A DNA stretch of 64,000 bases, taken from NCBI GenBank assembly GCA_905372355.1, contig CAJPOT010000001.1:62001-126000 (forward strand). Direction: 5' to 3'. The stretch is from an uncultured Selenomonas sp. (GTDB taxonomy: Bacteria > Bacillota > Negativicutes > Selenomonadales > Selenomonadaceae). Made by a program: the position numbers and the translations under genes. This document shows, piece by piece, positions 1-6,672 of the stretch (the first letter of the stretch is position 1; each line of letters starts with the position of its first letter). Below the pieces are notes generated by a model that saw only the letters and a list, made by a program, of their open reading frames with translations, was not told the DNA's origin and did no database searches.

Positions 1-2
1 CC

Positions 3-86
3 GGCGTTCACTATCGGCGGCTGGAAACGGACATCGAAGAGCTGCCCGTGAATTTTGCGCTGCCAAAAGGCGAGCAGGAAGGATGA
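3..86 (+). CDS. 3' end of an unidentified gene (partial)
   Basis: An open frame enters from the left edge and stops with TGA at 84-86, giving 27 residues ending in LPKGEQEG. The residues look like ordinary coding sequence (HYRRLETDIEEL), but too little is present to name a family. The other two forward frames give less protein-like sequence. The following 240 bases are non-coding and hold the lpxC promoter region, so this gene probably belongs to a different unit from the LPS operon. Confidence 0.4.
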   Translation, partial: GVHYRRLETDIEELPVNFALPKGEQEG

Positions 87-139
87 ATAGTGCGCCGCCC
101 TTACCAGAAACCTAGCCAATCAGTCTGCACCCTTCGGGT

Positions 140-167
140 TTGACTTCTTGGGGTTTCATGGTACAAT
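140..167 (+). promoter_or_regulatory. Promoter of the lpxC operon (TTGACT-16-TACAAT)
   Basis: A -35 TTGACT (140-145) and -10 TACAAT (162-167) are separated by 16 bases. The -10 lies in a 15-base core TTCATGGTACAATAA that recurs exactly upstream of the flotillin gene (about 22974) and bamA (about 55086). The spacer also resembles those promoters, which is more conservation than a plain vegetative promoter needs. Confidence 0.75.
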
Positions 168-186
168 AATAAAATGTTGAAACGGA
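154..186 (+). repeat. 33-base direct repeat, copy 1 (promoter core)
   Basis: The 33 bases from 154 recur at 227-259 with two mismatches. The unit runs from TTTCATGGTACAAT to TTGAAACGGA, so it contains the -10 box and the likely transcription start. Copy 1 has a good -35 upstream. Confidence 0.8.
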
Positions 187-226
187 TTCTACTGAAAAGC
201 CGCCTAATAACTATTATGCGTCCTTA

Positions 227-259
227 TTTCATGGTACAATAATAGAACGTTGAAACGGA
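227..259 (+). repeat. 33-base direct repeat, copy 2 (second promoter core)
   Basis: Second copy of the repeat, 73 bases downstream of the first, with TACAAT at 235-240. The hexamer 16 bases upstream (213-218, ATTATG) is a poor -35, so this copy is either a weaker second promoter, a regulator site that includes the -10, or a relic of duplication. The lpxC start codon lies about 70 bases further on. Confidence 0.75.
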
Positions 260-327
260 GGGCTGCATTTGGCAGCTGCGACTTTATATTGCCGGCTTTT
301 GCATTTTCCAGCGGAGGAGGATTTCTA

Positions 328-1155
328 TTGCCCTTTCAGACGACGATCGCCCGGCGCGTTGATTACGACGGCGTGGGGCTTCATTCCGGCGTCCTCGTGC
401 ATCTCTCGCTCCTGCCGGCGCCTGTCGATGCGGGAATCGTCTTCGTGCGCAAGGATGTTGCGGGCGAGCCGAAGATTCGCGCGACCGCGCCGCATGTGAC
501 GTCGACGGTGCGCGCGACGACGCTCTCTGAGGGCGGCGTGCGCGTCTTCACGGTCGAGCATCTGATGAGTGCGCTCGCGGCGTTCGGCATCGACAACTGC
601 TTTGTCGAACTCGATGCCGAGGAGCCTCCCGTCGCGGATGGCTCCTCGCTCGTCTTTTTCTCTCTTTTGAAAGAAGCGGGGAAGGTGCAGCAGGAAAAGG
701 AGCGGCAGGAGATCGTCATCGACCGCGTCTACCGCATCGACGACGGCGAACGCTTCCTCGTTGCCGTTCCCTATGGCGGCGGCCTGCGTGTGAGCTTTAC
801 GTCGCTCAATGAGCATGCGCTCGTCGGCACGCAGTACCGGGATTTCCTCGTGCGAGAGGACGCTTACGAGAAGGAAATCGCCCCTGCGCGTACGATTGCT
901 TATGAAGGCGAGGTCGAGGCGCTGAAGAAAGCGGGACTCGGACTCGGCGGCACGCTTGAAAACGTCATCGTCTACAACGATGAGCGCTGGCTCAACGAGC
1001 TGCGCTTCCCCGACGAGCTTGTGCGCCACAAGATCCTCGACCTCATCGGCGATCTGCGTCTCGCGGGCTTCGTGCGCGGGCATATTCTCGCCGTGAAGTC
1101 GGGTCATGCGCTGAACGCGCAGCTCGCGAAGGCGCTCTGCGCCTCGCTGGTGTGA
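328..1155 (+). CDS. lpxC: UDP-3-O-acyl-N-acetylglucosamine deacetylase LpxC
   Basis: LpxC carries out the committed step of lipid A synthesis, a zinc-dependent cytoplasmic deacetylation of UDP-3-O-acyl-GlcNAc. The TTG start at 328 is chosen because GGAGGAGG (313-320) sits seven bases upstream and the protein then begins at the usual point (PFQTTIARRV); a longer frame upstream has no family support. The 275 residues match the family length. Zinc ligands are visible as His78 (EHLMSAL), His234 and Asp238 (RHKILDLIGDL), with catalytic His260 (SGHALN). First gene of the LPS operon, behind a duplicated promoter core. Confidence 0.97.
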   Translation: MPFQTTIARRVDYDGVGLHSGVLVHLSLLPAPVDAGIVFVRKDVAGEPKIRATAPHVTSTVRATTLSEGGVRVFTVEHLMSALAAFGIDNCFVELDAEEPPVADGSSLVFFSLLKEAGKVQQEKERQEIVIDRVYRIDDGERFLVAVPYGGGLRVSFTSLNEHALVGTQYRDFLVREDAYEKEIAPARTIAYEGEVEALKKAGLGLGGTLENVIVYNDERWLNELRFPDELVRHKILDLIGDLRLAGFVRGHILAVKSGHALNAQLAKALCASLV

Positions 1156-1238
1156 AAGCGCAGAAAGGTGTTTCTGCTTACGGTGAAATCCGGTGCATTT
1201 CGTGTCGGTTCCAATTAAGAAAGAAGGAGCGAAACTAT

Positions 1239-1682
1239 ATGATTTTGGACATCAATGAAATTCAGAAGATCCTGCCGCATCGCCCGCCGATGCTTCTCGT
1301 CGACCGCATCATCGAACTCGTGCCGTTCGAGTCGGCGACGGGCATCAAGTGCGTGACGATGATGGAGGACTTCTTCCGCGGTCATTTCCCCGGCTCGCCG
1401 ATCATGCCCGGCGTGCTCCTTCTGGAGGCCATGGCACAGGTCGGCGGCATCACGATGCTCTATCCCGAGGAGAACCGCGGCAAGCTCGCACTCTTCGGCG
1501 GCATGGAGGGCGTGAAGTTCAAGAAGCCCGTCGTGCCTGGCGATCAGCTCGTGACGAAGGCGAAGATCACGAAGGTGCACGGCGACTTTGGCAAGCTTCA
1601 TGCCGACGGCTACGTCGACGGTGTGCTCGTCGCCAAAGCGGACTTCACCTTTGCCCTGCAAAGAGCTGAAAATCTCTCTTAA
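1239..1682 (+). CDS. fabZ: 3-hydroxyacyl-ACP dehydratase FabZ
   Basis: FabZ dehydrates 3-hydroxyacyl-ACP in type II fatty acid synthesis and competes with LpxA/LpxD for the same acyl-ACP pool, which explains its place between lpxC and lpxA. The ATG at 1239 is preceded by AAGAAGGAG and gives 147 residues starting MILDINEIQKILPHR, the usual N-terminus. The hot-dog fold signature RGHFPGSPIMPG carries catalytic His49, and LLEAMAQ carries Glu63. Confidence 0.97.
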   Translation: MILDINEIQKILPHRPPMLLVDRIIELVPFESATGIKCVTMMEDFFRGHFPGSPIMPGVLLLEAMAQVGGITMLYPEENRGKLALFGGMEGVKFKKPVVPGDQLVTKAKITKVHGDFGKLHADGYVDGVLVAKADFTFALQRAENLS

Positions 1683-1741
1683 GGGGCAGATTTGCCGGGA
1701 AAATGAGTGCCAGTCTTTTATCAACCCCCGAAAATTGCCGA

Positions 1742-1870
1742 TTTTGCCTGAATATCACAGGCAAAAAACGACAGGATTTGCAGGATTATAACAATATGGC
1801 GCTTTATCCGCACAGGAATCGCGGATAGTTTCAGCGATTTCTATAGAAAGCATAGATTGAAAATCCTGTC
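1742..1870. repeat. Nested palindromes between fabZ and lpxA
   Basis: The gap 1683-1903 holds three inverted repeats: TTTTGCCTG/CAGGCAAAA (1742-1750/1758-1766), GACAGGATTT/AAATCCTGTC (1770-1779/1861-1870), and inside the latter TATCCGC/GCGGATA (1805-1811/1821-1827). Part of the inner segment (ATATGGCGC, AGGAATC, TCAGCGA) resembles sequence before kdsA (9932-9960), suggesting a decayed copy of the repeat family seen there. No T-run follows any arm, so a terminator is not supported. Confidence 0.55.
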
Positions 1871-1903
1871 AGCTCTTTTCGAGTGGAATAAGGGGTGGAA
1901 AAA

Positions 1904-2767
1904 ATGATGGACAGCAAAGTAGTGGCATATATCCACGAAACAGCGGTCGTAAGCCCTCGTGCCCATGTGGCGAAGGGCGTGGAGATCGGTCCGTATGCTG
2001 TGATTGAAGAGAATGTGACGCTCGCTGAGAACGTCAAGGTCGGTGCGCACGCCGTCATCGGTGCGAACGTTTCGATCGGCGAGGGCACGCGCATCGAGCC
2101 GCATGCCGTCATCAACAGTTGGACGAGCATCGGCAAAGACAGCCATATCTTTCAGTTCGCTTCGGTCGGCGCGGAGCCGCAGGACTTGAAATTCAAGGGC
2201 GAGAAGAGCTATACGATCATCGGCGACCGCACGACGATCCGCGAGTATTCGAGCATCCACCGTGCGACGGGCGAGGGCGAGGAGACGCGCATCGGCAGCG
2301 ACAGCCTGCTCATGGCTTGCACGCATGTCGCGCACAACTGCGTCGTTGGCAATCATGTCATCATGTCGAACGCGGCGATGATCGCAGGCCACGCCATTGT
2401 CGAAGATCGCGCGGTTCTGGGCGGCATGTGCGGCATTCACCAGTTCGTGAAGATCGGCCGCAACGTCATGATCGGCGGCATGTCGAAGATCGTGCAGGAC
2501 TGCGTGCCCTACACGATCGTCGACGGTCATCCGGCGCGCGTCGTCGGACTCAACAGCGTCGGAATCGCGCGTGCGGGCATCGCGGTCGAGGCGCGGCGAA
2601 ATATCAAGCGCGCCTACAAGATCCTCTTCCGCTCGGGCTTGAGCCTCGCACAGGCGATCGCCGTCATCGAGCAGGAGGTCGAGACGTCCGAAGAGGTCGA
2701 GCATTTCCTGCGCTTTTTGCGCAACGTGGACCGCGGCATCTGCCGCGAGCGCCGCGAGAACGAATAG
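1904..2767 (+). CDS. lpxA: UDP-N-acetylglucosamine acyltransferase LpxA
   Basis: LpxA transfers a 3-hydroxyacyl chain from ACP to the 3-OH of UDP-GlcNAc, the first step of lipid A synthesis. The protein is a run of hexapeptide repeats (I/V-G-x4) over residues 15-220, forming a left-handed beta helix, followed by a helical C-terminal tail. The catalytic motif HVAHNC gives His141/His144, equivalent to His122/His125 of E. coli. ATG codons at 1904 and 1907 both suit the AAGGGGTGG ribosome site; GTG at 1895 is also in frame. At 287 residues it is slightly longer than usual because of the N-terminus. Confidence 0.96.
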   Translation: MMDSKVVAYIHETAVVSPRAHVAKGVEIGPYAVIEENVTLAENVKVGAHAVIGANVSIGEGTRIEPHAVINSWTSIGKDSHIFQFASVGAEPQDLKFKGEKSYTIIGDRTTIREYSSIHRATGEGEETRIGSDSLLMACTHVAHNCVVGNHVIMSNAAMIAGHAIVEDRAVLGGMCGIHQFVKIGRNVMIGGMSKIVQDCVPYTIVDGHPARVVGLNSVGIARAGIAVEARRNIKRAYKILFRSGLSLAQAIAVIEQEVETSEEVEHFLRFLRNVDRGICRERRENE

Positions 2768-2785
2768 AAATCGGAGGGAAAATCT

Positions 2786-3592
2786 TTGGAAAAGATCGGT
2801 CTTTTGGCCGGCGTGGGGCGATTGCCCGTCGTCTGCGCACAGGCGGCGAAGGCGCTCGGCATCGAGGTCAGCGCCGTTTCGCTTCTCGCGGGCACGGATA
2901 AAGAACTTGCGGAAGTCGCTTCCGATCATCGCGCGATCAACGTCGCACAGCTCGGCGCGATCATCGACTATCTCAAGGAGCGCGGCGTGACGAAGGTGAC
3001 GCTTCTCGGCAAAGTTACGAAGGAGCTTCTTTTTGCGGGCAGCCACGAGCAGCCCGACATGCGCATGATGCAGCTCCTGATGTCGCTGCCCGACAAGAAG
3101 GACGACACGATCATGCTCGCTTTCGTCAGGGAGCTTGCGAAGGAAGGCTTGGAAGCCTTCGATCAGACGGCTCTCTTAAAGGCGCTGATGCCGCCTGCGG
3201 GCACGCTGACGAAGCGTGAACCTACCGCAGAGGAACGCGCCGATATGGAGATGGCGCTCGCCATGGCAAAGGAGATCGGCCGGCTCGACATCGGACAGAC
3301 CGCCGTCGTCAAGGCGAAGGCGGTCATGGCGCTCGAAGCGATCGAGGGGACGGACGCCTGCATAAGGCGCGGCGGGGAGCTTTCGGGCGGCGGTGCTGCC
3401 GTCGGCAAGGCGGCGAAGCCCCAGCAGGACATGCGCTTCGATGTGCCGGCGATCGGCACGGCGACGATCGAGTCGATGATCGCCGCCGGGGCGAAAGCCC
3501 TCGCCATCGAGGCGGGCAAGGTACTCGTCGTCGATCAAGCGAAGGTCACGGCGCTCGCTGACGAAAACGGCATAGCGATCGCGGCGATTTGA
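2786..3592 (+). CDS. lpxI: UDP-2,3-diacylglucosamine pyrophosphatase LpxI
   Basis: LpxI (DUF1009 family) cleaves UDP-2,3-diacylglucosamine to lipid X and UMP, replacing the LpxH of gamma-proteobacteria. The 268-residue protein starts IGLLAGVGRLP, typical of the family, and keeps conserved C-terminal features (GTDACIRRGG, DVPAIGTATIESM). The start is TTG at 2786 behind GGAGGGAA. It lies between lpxA and lpxB, exactly where this step belongs, and ends in a terminator-like hairpin. Confidence 0.93.
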   Translation: MEKIGLLAGVGRLPVVCAQAAKALGIEVSAVSLLAGTDKELAEVASDHRAINVAQLGAIIDYLKERGVTKVTLLGKVTKELLFAGSHEQPDMRMMQLLMSLPDKKDDTIMLAFVRELAKEGLEAFDQTALLKALMPPAGTLTKREPTAEERADMEMALAMAKEIGRLDIGQTAVVKAKAVMALEAIEGTDACIRRGGELSGGGAAVGKAAKPQQDMRFDVPAIGTATIESMIAAGAKALAIEAGKVLVVDQAKVTALADENGIAIAAI

Positions 3593-3598
3593 CGATTT

Positions 3599-3635
3599 GC
3601 GCGGTGGATGCAAGATCTGCATCCTCGCGCTTTTT
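3599..3635 (+). terminator. Rho-independent terminator after lpxI
   Basis: A GC-rich imperfect stem (GCGCGGTGGATGCA with TGCATCCTCGCGC) is followed at once by TTTTT (3631-3635). It would end or weaken transcription after lpxI, so lpxB may rely on read-through or on a promoter within the following repeat. Confidence 0.65.
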
Positions 3636-3638
3636 CGG

Positions 3639-3730
3639 CTTAAAGAAGCGCTGATAAAATGAAGTTCTCGGATTTGCGCAGATGGCAGATGCGTGAAGAT
3701 GGGGGCGGTGTTTGTCCGTGCTTTTCGAAG
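3639..3730. mobile_element. Short MITE-like hairpin element before lpxB
   Basis: About 92 bases starting CTTAAAGAAGCGCTGATAAA and ending GTCCGTGCTTTTCGAAG. The two ends are imperfect inverted copies of each other (CTTAAAGAAGCGCTGATAAA against CTTCGAAAAGCACGGACAAA) and match the ends of the longer element at 19629-19800. The middle appears deleted relative to that copy. The lpxB ribosome site AGGAGGGG lies just outside the right end. Confidence 0.6.
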
Positions 3731-3742
3731 AGGAGGGGCAAG

Positions 3743-4894
3743 ATGAAGATCATGATGTCGGCGGGCGAGGCGTCAGGCGATTTGCACGGCGCACGCCTCG
3801 CGAAAGAAATGCTGGAGATGGAGCCGGACGTGGAGCTTTTCGGCTTCGGCGGAGCCAAGATGGCGGAGGCGGGCGTGCGCCTCGTGCGCGACTGTCGCGA
3901 CTACAGCATCATGGGCGTGTGGGAGGTTGTCCTGGGACTCGGTCGCCTATTGCAGTTGGAAAAGACGCTCGTCGAGTCCATGCGCGAGGAAAAGCCCGAT
4001 CTCCTTCTCATCATCGACTATCCCGACTTCAACTGGCGGCTTGCGGCGAAGGCGAAGGCACTCGGCGTCCCCGTCTTTTCCTACATCCCGCCGTCGGCTT
4101 GGGCATGGCGCAAGGGGCGTGCGAAGAAGTGCGCGGCGATCGCCAAGGAGATCGTCACGATCTTCCATCACGAGATCGGCCCCTACGTCACGGCGGGCGC
4201 GAACGTCTCCTTCCTCGGCAACCCGCTCGTCGACACCGTACGCGCCGATATGGAACCGGAGGCGGCGCGCGCCTTTTTCGGACTCAAGGAGGGCGAGCGT
4301 GCCGTGCTGCTCCTGCCCGGCAGCCGACGGCAGGAGATCTCGTTTCTTCTGCCCGACATGCTCAAGGCGGTGCAAATCTTGAAGGAGAAGCGCCCCGAGA
4401 CGCGCTTTTTCCTGCCCGTCGCGCCGGGACTCGAGCGCCAAGAGCTCGAACGCCATATCGAAAAGTCGGGCGCTTCCGTCGAACTGACGGAGGAGCACGT
4501 CTACGACCTCATGGGCATCGCCGACTTCGCCATAGCGACATCGGGAACGGTCGTCATGGAAGCGGCGCTTATGGATCTGCCCGCTGTCGTCTGCTACCGC
4601 ATGGGCAGGCTCAACTACGCCATCGGCAGGATGCTCGTGAAGATCGACCATTTCAGCCTGCCGAACATCATCCTCGGAGAGGAGGCGGAGCCGGAGCTGC
4701 TGCAGGACGAGGTGACGCCGGAGCGCATCGCCGAGGAAGCTGCGAAGCTCTATAAGGGCGAGCCGCAGCGCGACTCCGTCATGGCGCGTCTCAAGGTCGC
4801 CGTGCTGCAGCTCGGGCCGCCGGGCGCTTCCGTGCGCGTCGCGGCGCATGTGCTCGCGGCGGCCGCAGGAAGGGAAAACGAGAGGGAAGCATGA
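3743..4894 (+). CDS. lpxB: Lipid A disaccharide synthase LpxB
   Basis: LpxB is a GT19 glycosyltransferase that joins lipid X and UDP-2,3-diacylglucosamine into the lipid A disaccharide at the inner face of the cytoplasmic membrane. The start at 3743 (MKIMMSAGEASGDLHGA) follows AGGAGGGG and gives the canonical N-terminus SAGEASGD and 383 residues; the in-frame upstream part lies in repeat sequence. Further family motifs: SYIPPSAWAWRKGR, FLGNPLVD, LLPGSRRQEI and ATSGTVVMEAAL. The stop overlaps the msbA start by four bases (ATGA), implying translational coupling. Confidence 0.97.
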   Translation: MKIMMSAGEASGDLHGARLAKEMLEMEPDVELFGFGGAKMAEAGVRLVRDCRDYSIMGVWEVVLGLGRLLQLEKTLVESMREEKPDLLLIIDYPDFNWRLAAKAKALGVPVFSYIPPSAWAWRKGRAKKCAAIAKEIVTIFHHEIGPYVTAGANVSFLGNPLVDTVRADMEPEAARAFFGLKEGERAVLLLPGSRRQEISFLLPDMLKAVQILKEKRPETRFFLPVAPGLERQELERHIEKSGASVELTEEHVYDLMGIADFAIATSGTVVMEAALMDLPAVVCYRMGRLNYAIGRMLVKIDHFSLPNIILGEEAEPELLQDEVTPERIAEEAAKLYKGEPQRDSVMARLKVAVLQLGPPGASVRVAAHVLAAAAGRENEREA

Positions 4895-6660
4895 AGAACT
4901 ACATCCGTTTGATGAACTACATACGGCCCTATGTGAAGCATCTGGCGTTTGCCATCGTCTGCATCGTGCTTGCGGCGGCAGCGAACCTTTATGTGCCGTG
5001 GATCATCAAGGACATGATCGACAAGGTGCTCATGGAGCGCGACATGGCGATGCTCAACCTCATCGCGGGTGGCATCATCGTCGTCTTTTTCTTCCGCGGC
5101 ATATTCTACTATGGGCAGAGCTACCTCGTTTCCTTCGTTGGGCAGCGCGTCGTCATCGACATCCGCGAGGCGCTCTTCGAGAAGTTCCAGCGCATGCCGC
5201 TCGCCTACTTCGACCGCCATCAGACGGGGGAGATCATGAGCTACGTGACGAACGACGTGCAGGCATTGCAGAATGCTCTCGTTGACAAGCTCATCGAGCT
5301 TGTGACGGAAAGCTCCGTGCTTGTTGGCTCCATCGTGCTCATGTTTTATCTCGACTGGAAGCTCACGTTCATCACGCTCATCACCGTGCCGCTCGTCGGA
5401 CAAGCGATGAATATTTTTGGCAAAAAGCTCAAGCAGTCGGGCATCGTCATACAGGAAAGGCTTGCCGACATCAATTCGCTTCTGCAGGAAAGCATCTCTG
5501 CCGTGCGCGTCGTCAAGTCCTTCGTGCGCGAGCGCTACGAGATTGAACGCTTTCATCGGCAGAACGAGTTGAATTTCCAGGCTGAGATGAAGAACGTGCA
5601 GCTTACGAGTCTCCTGACCCCGACCGTGGAGTTCCTAGCGGCGATCACGGTCACCTTTATCTTGTGGATCGGTGGCTACGAGGTTGTGCAAGGCGATCTG
5701 ACGGCAGGCGCTCTCGTTGCGTTTCTGACGTATGCCGTGAATCTCGCGAACCCGGTCAAGCGCATCAGCCGCATCTACGGCACCGTGCAGCGTGCGATGG
5801 CGGCGGCCGATCGCGTCTTTGACGTGATTGATATGGAAGAGACGATTCATGACAAGGAAGGTGCCGTTCCGCTGCCCGAAATCGAAGGGCGCGTCGCTGT
5901 CAAGGACGTGTCCTTTTCCTACAAGGAGGGCGCTCCCGCGCTCTCCCATGTGTCGCTTGAGGCGAGTCCCGGCCAGCTCGTCGCCTTCGTCGGTCCTTCG
6001 GGCGCGGGCAAGTCGACAATCGCGAACCTCATCCCGCGTTTCTACGAGGTGAACGAAGGTGTGATCGAGATCGACGGTCACGACGTGCGCGACGTGACGC
6101 TCGACTCTTTGCGCGAGCAGATCGGCATCGTGCCGCAGGAAACGATGCTCTTTTCGAGCAGCGTGCGCGAGAATATCCGCTATGGCAGGCTCGACGCGAC
6201 GGATGAGGAGATCGAGGAGGCGGCGCGTGCGGCGAACGCCGAGGAATTCATCCTGCAGCTTCCTGAAGGATATGAGACGAAGATTGGCGAACGCGGCTTG
6301 AATCTTTCGGGCGGCCAGCGTCAGCGCATCGCTATCGCACGCGCCATCCTGAAGAATCCGCGCATCCTGATCCTCGACGAGGCGACGTCGGCGCTCGATA
6401 CGGAGAGCGAAAAGATCGTGCAGGCGGCGCTCGACAAGCTCATGGTGGGCAGGACGTCCTTTGCCATCGCGCACCGGCTGTCGACGATCTTCAACGCCGA
6501 CTGCATCTACGTCATCGACGGAGGATGCATCGTCGAGCAGGGAACGCATGCGGAACTTCTGGCGGCGGGCGGGCTTTACAGCACGCTCTACAATATCCAG
6601 TTCCGAGGCGAGGGAGAAGGCGAGAAGAAGGGCGAAGGAGCTTTGCAGCCCGCTACATGA
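4891..6660 (+). CDS. msbA: Lipid A export ABC transporter MsbA
   Basis: A 589-residue half-transporter with an N-terminal six-helix membrane domain (about residues 15-310) and a C-terminal ATPase (about 330-570). Visible are Walker A GPSGAGKST (about 368), signature LSGGQRQR (about 473), Walker B ILILDEAT and the H-loop AHRLST. Family and place between lpxB and waaA/lpxK indicate flipping of lipid A core across the inner membrane. It begins in an ATGA overlap with lpxB. A general multidrug half-transporter looks similar, so context decides the call. Confidence 0.93.
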   Translation: MKNYIRLMNYIRPYVKHLAFAIVCIVLAAAANLYVPWIIKDMIDKVLMERDMAMLNLIAGGIIVVFFFRGIFYYGQSYLVSFVGQRVVIDIREALFEKFQRMPLAYFDRHQTGEIMSYVTNDVQALQNALVDKLIELVTESSVLVGSIVLMFYLDWKLTFITLITVPLVGQAMNIFGKKLKQSGIVIQERLADINSLLQESISAVRVVKSFVRERYEIERFHRQNELNFQAEMKNVQLTSLLTPTVEFLAAITVTFILWIGGYEVVQGDLTAGALVAFLTYAVNLANPVKRISRIYGTVQRAMAAADRVFDVIDMEETIHDKEGAVPLPEIEGRVAVKDVSFSYKEGAPALSHVSLEASPGQLVAFVGPSGAGKSTIANLIPRFYEVNEGVIEIDGHDVRDVTLDSLREQIGIVPQETMLFSSSVRENIRYGRLDATDEEIEEAARAANAEEFILQLPEGYETKIGERGLNLSGGQRQRIAIARAILKNPRILILDEATSALDTESEKIVQAALDKLMVGRTSFAIAHRLSTIFNADCIYVIDGGCIVEQGTHAELLAAGGLYSTLYNIQFRGEGEGEKKGEGALQPAT

Positions 6661-6672
6661 AGGAGAGGAAAT

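Noticed and set aside
1742-1766. Hairpin TTTTGCCTG/CAGGCAAAA after fabZ as a terminator
   Set aside because: The 3' arm is followed by A residues on the plus strand and no T-run, so termination is not supported.
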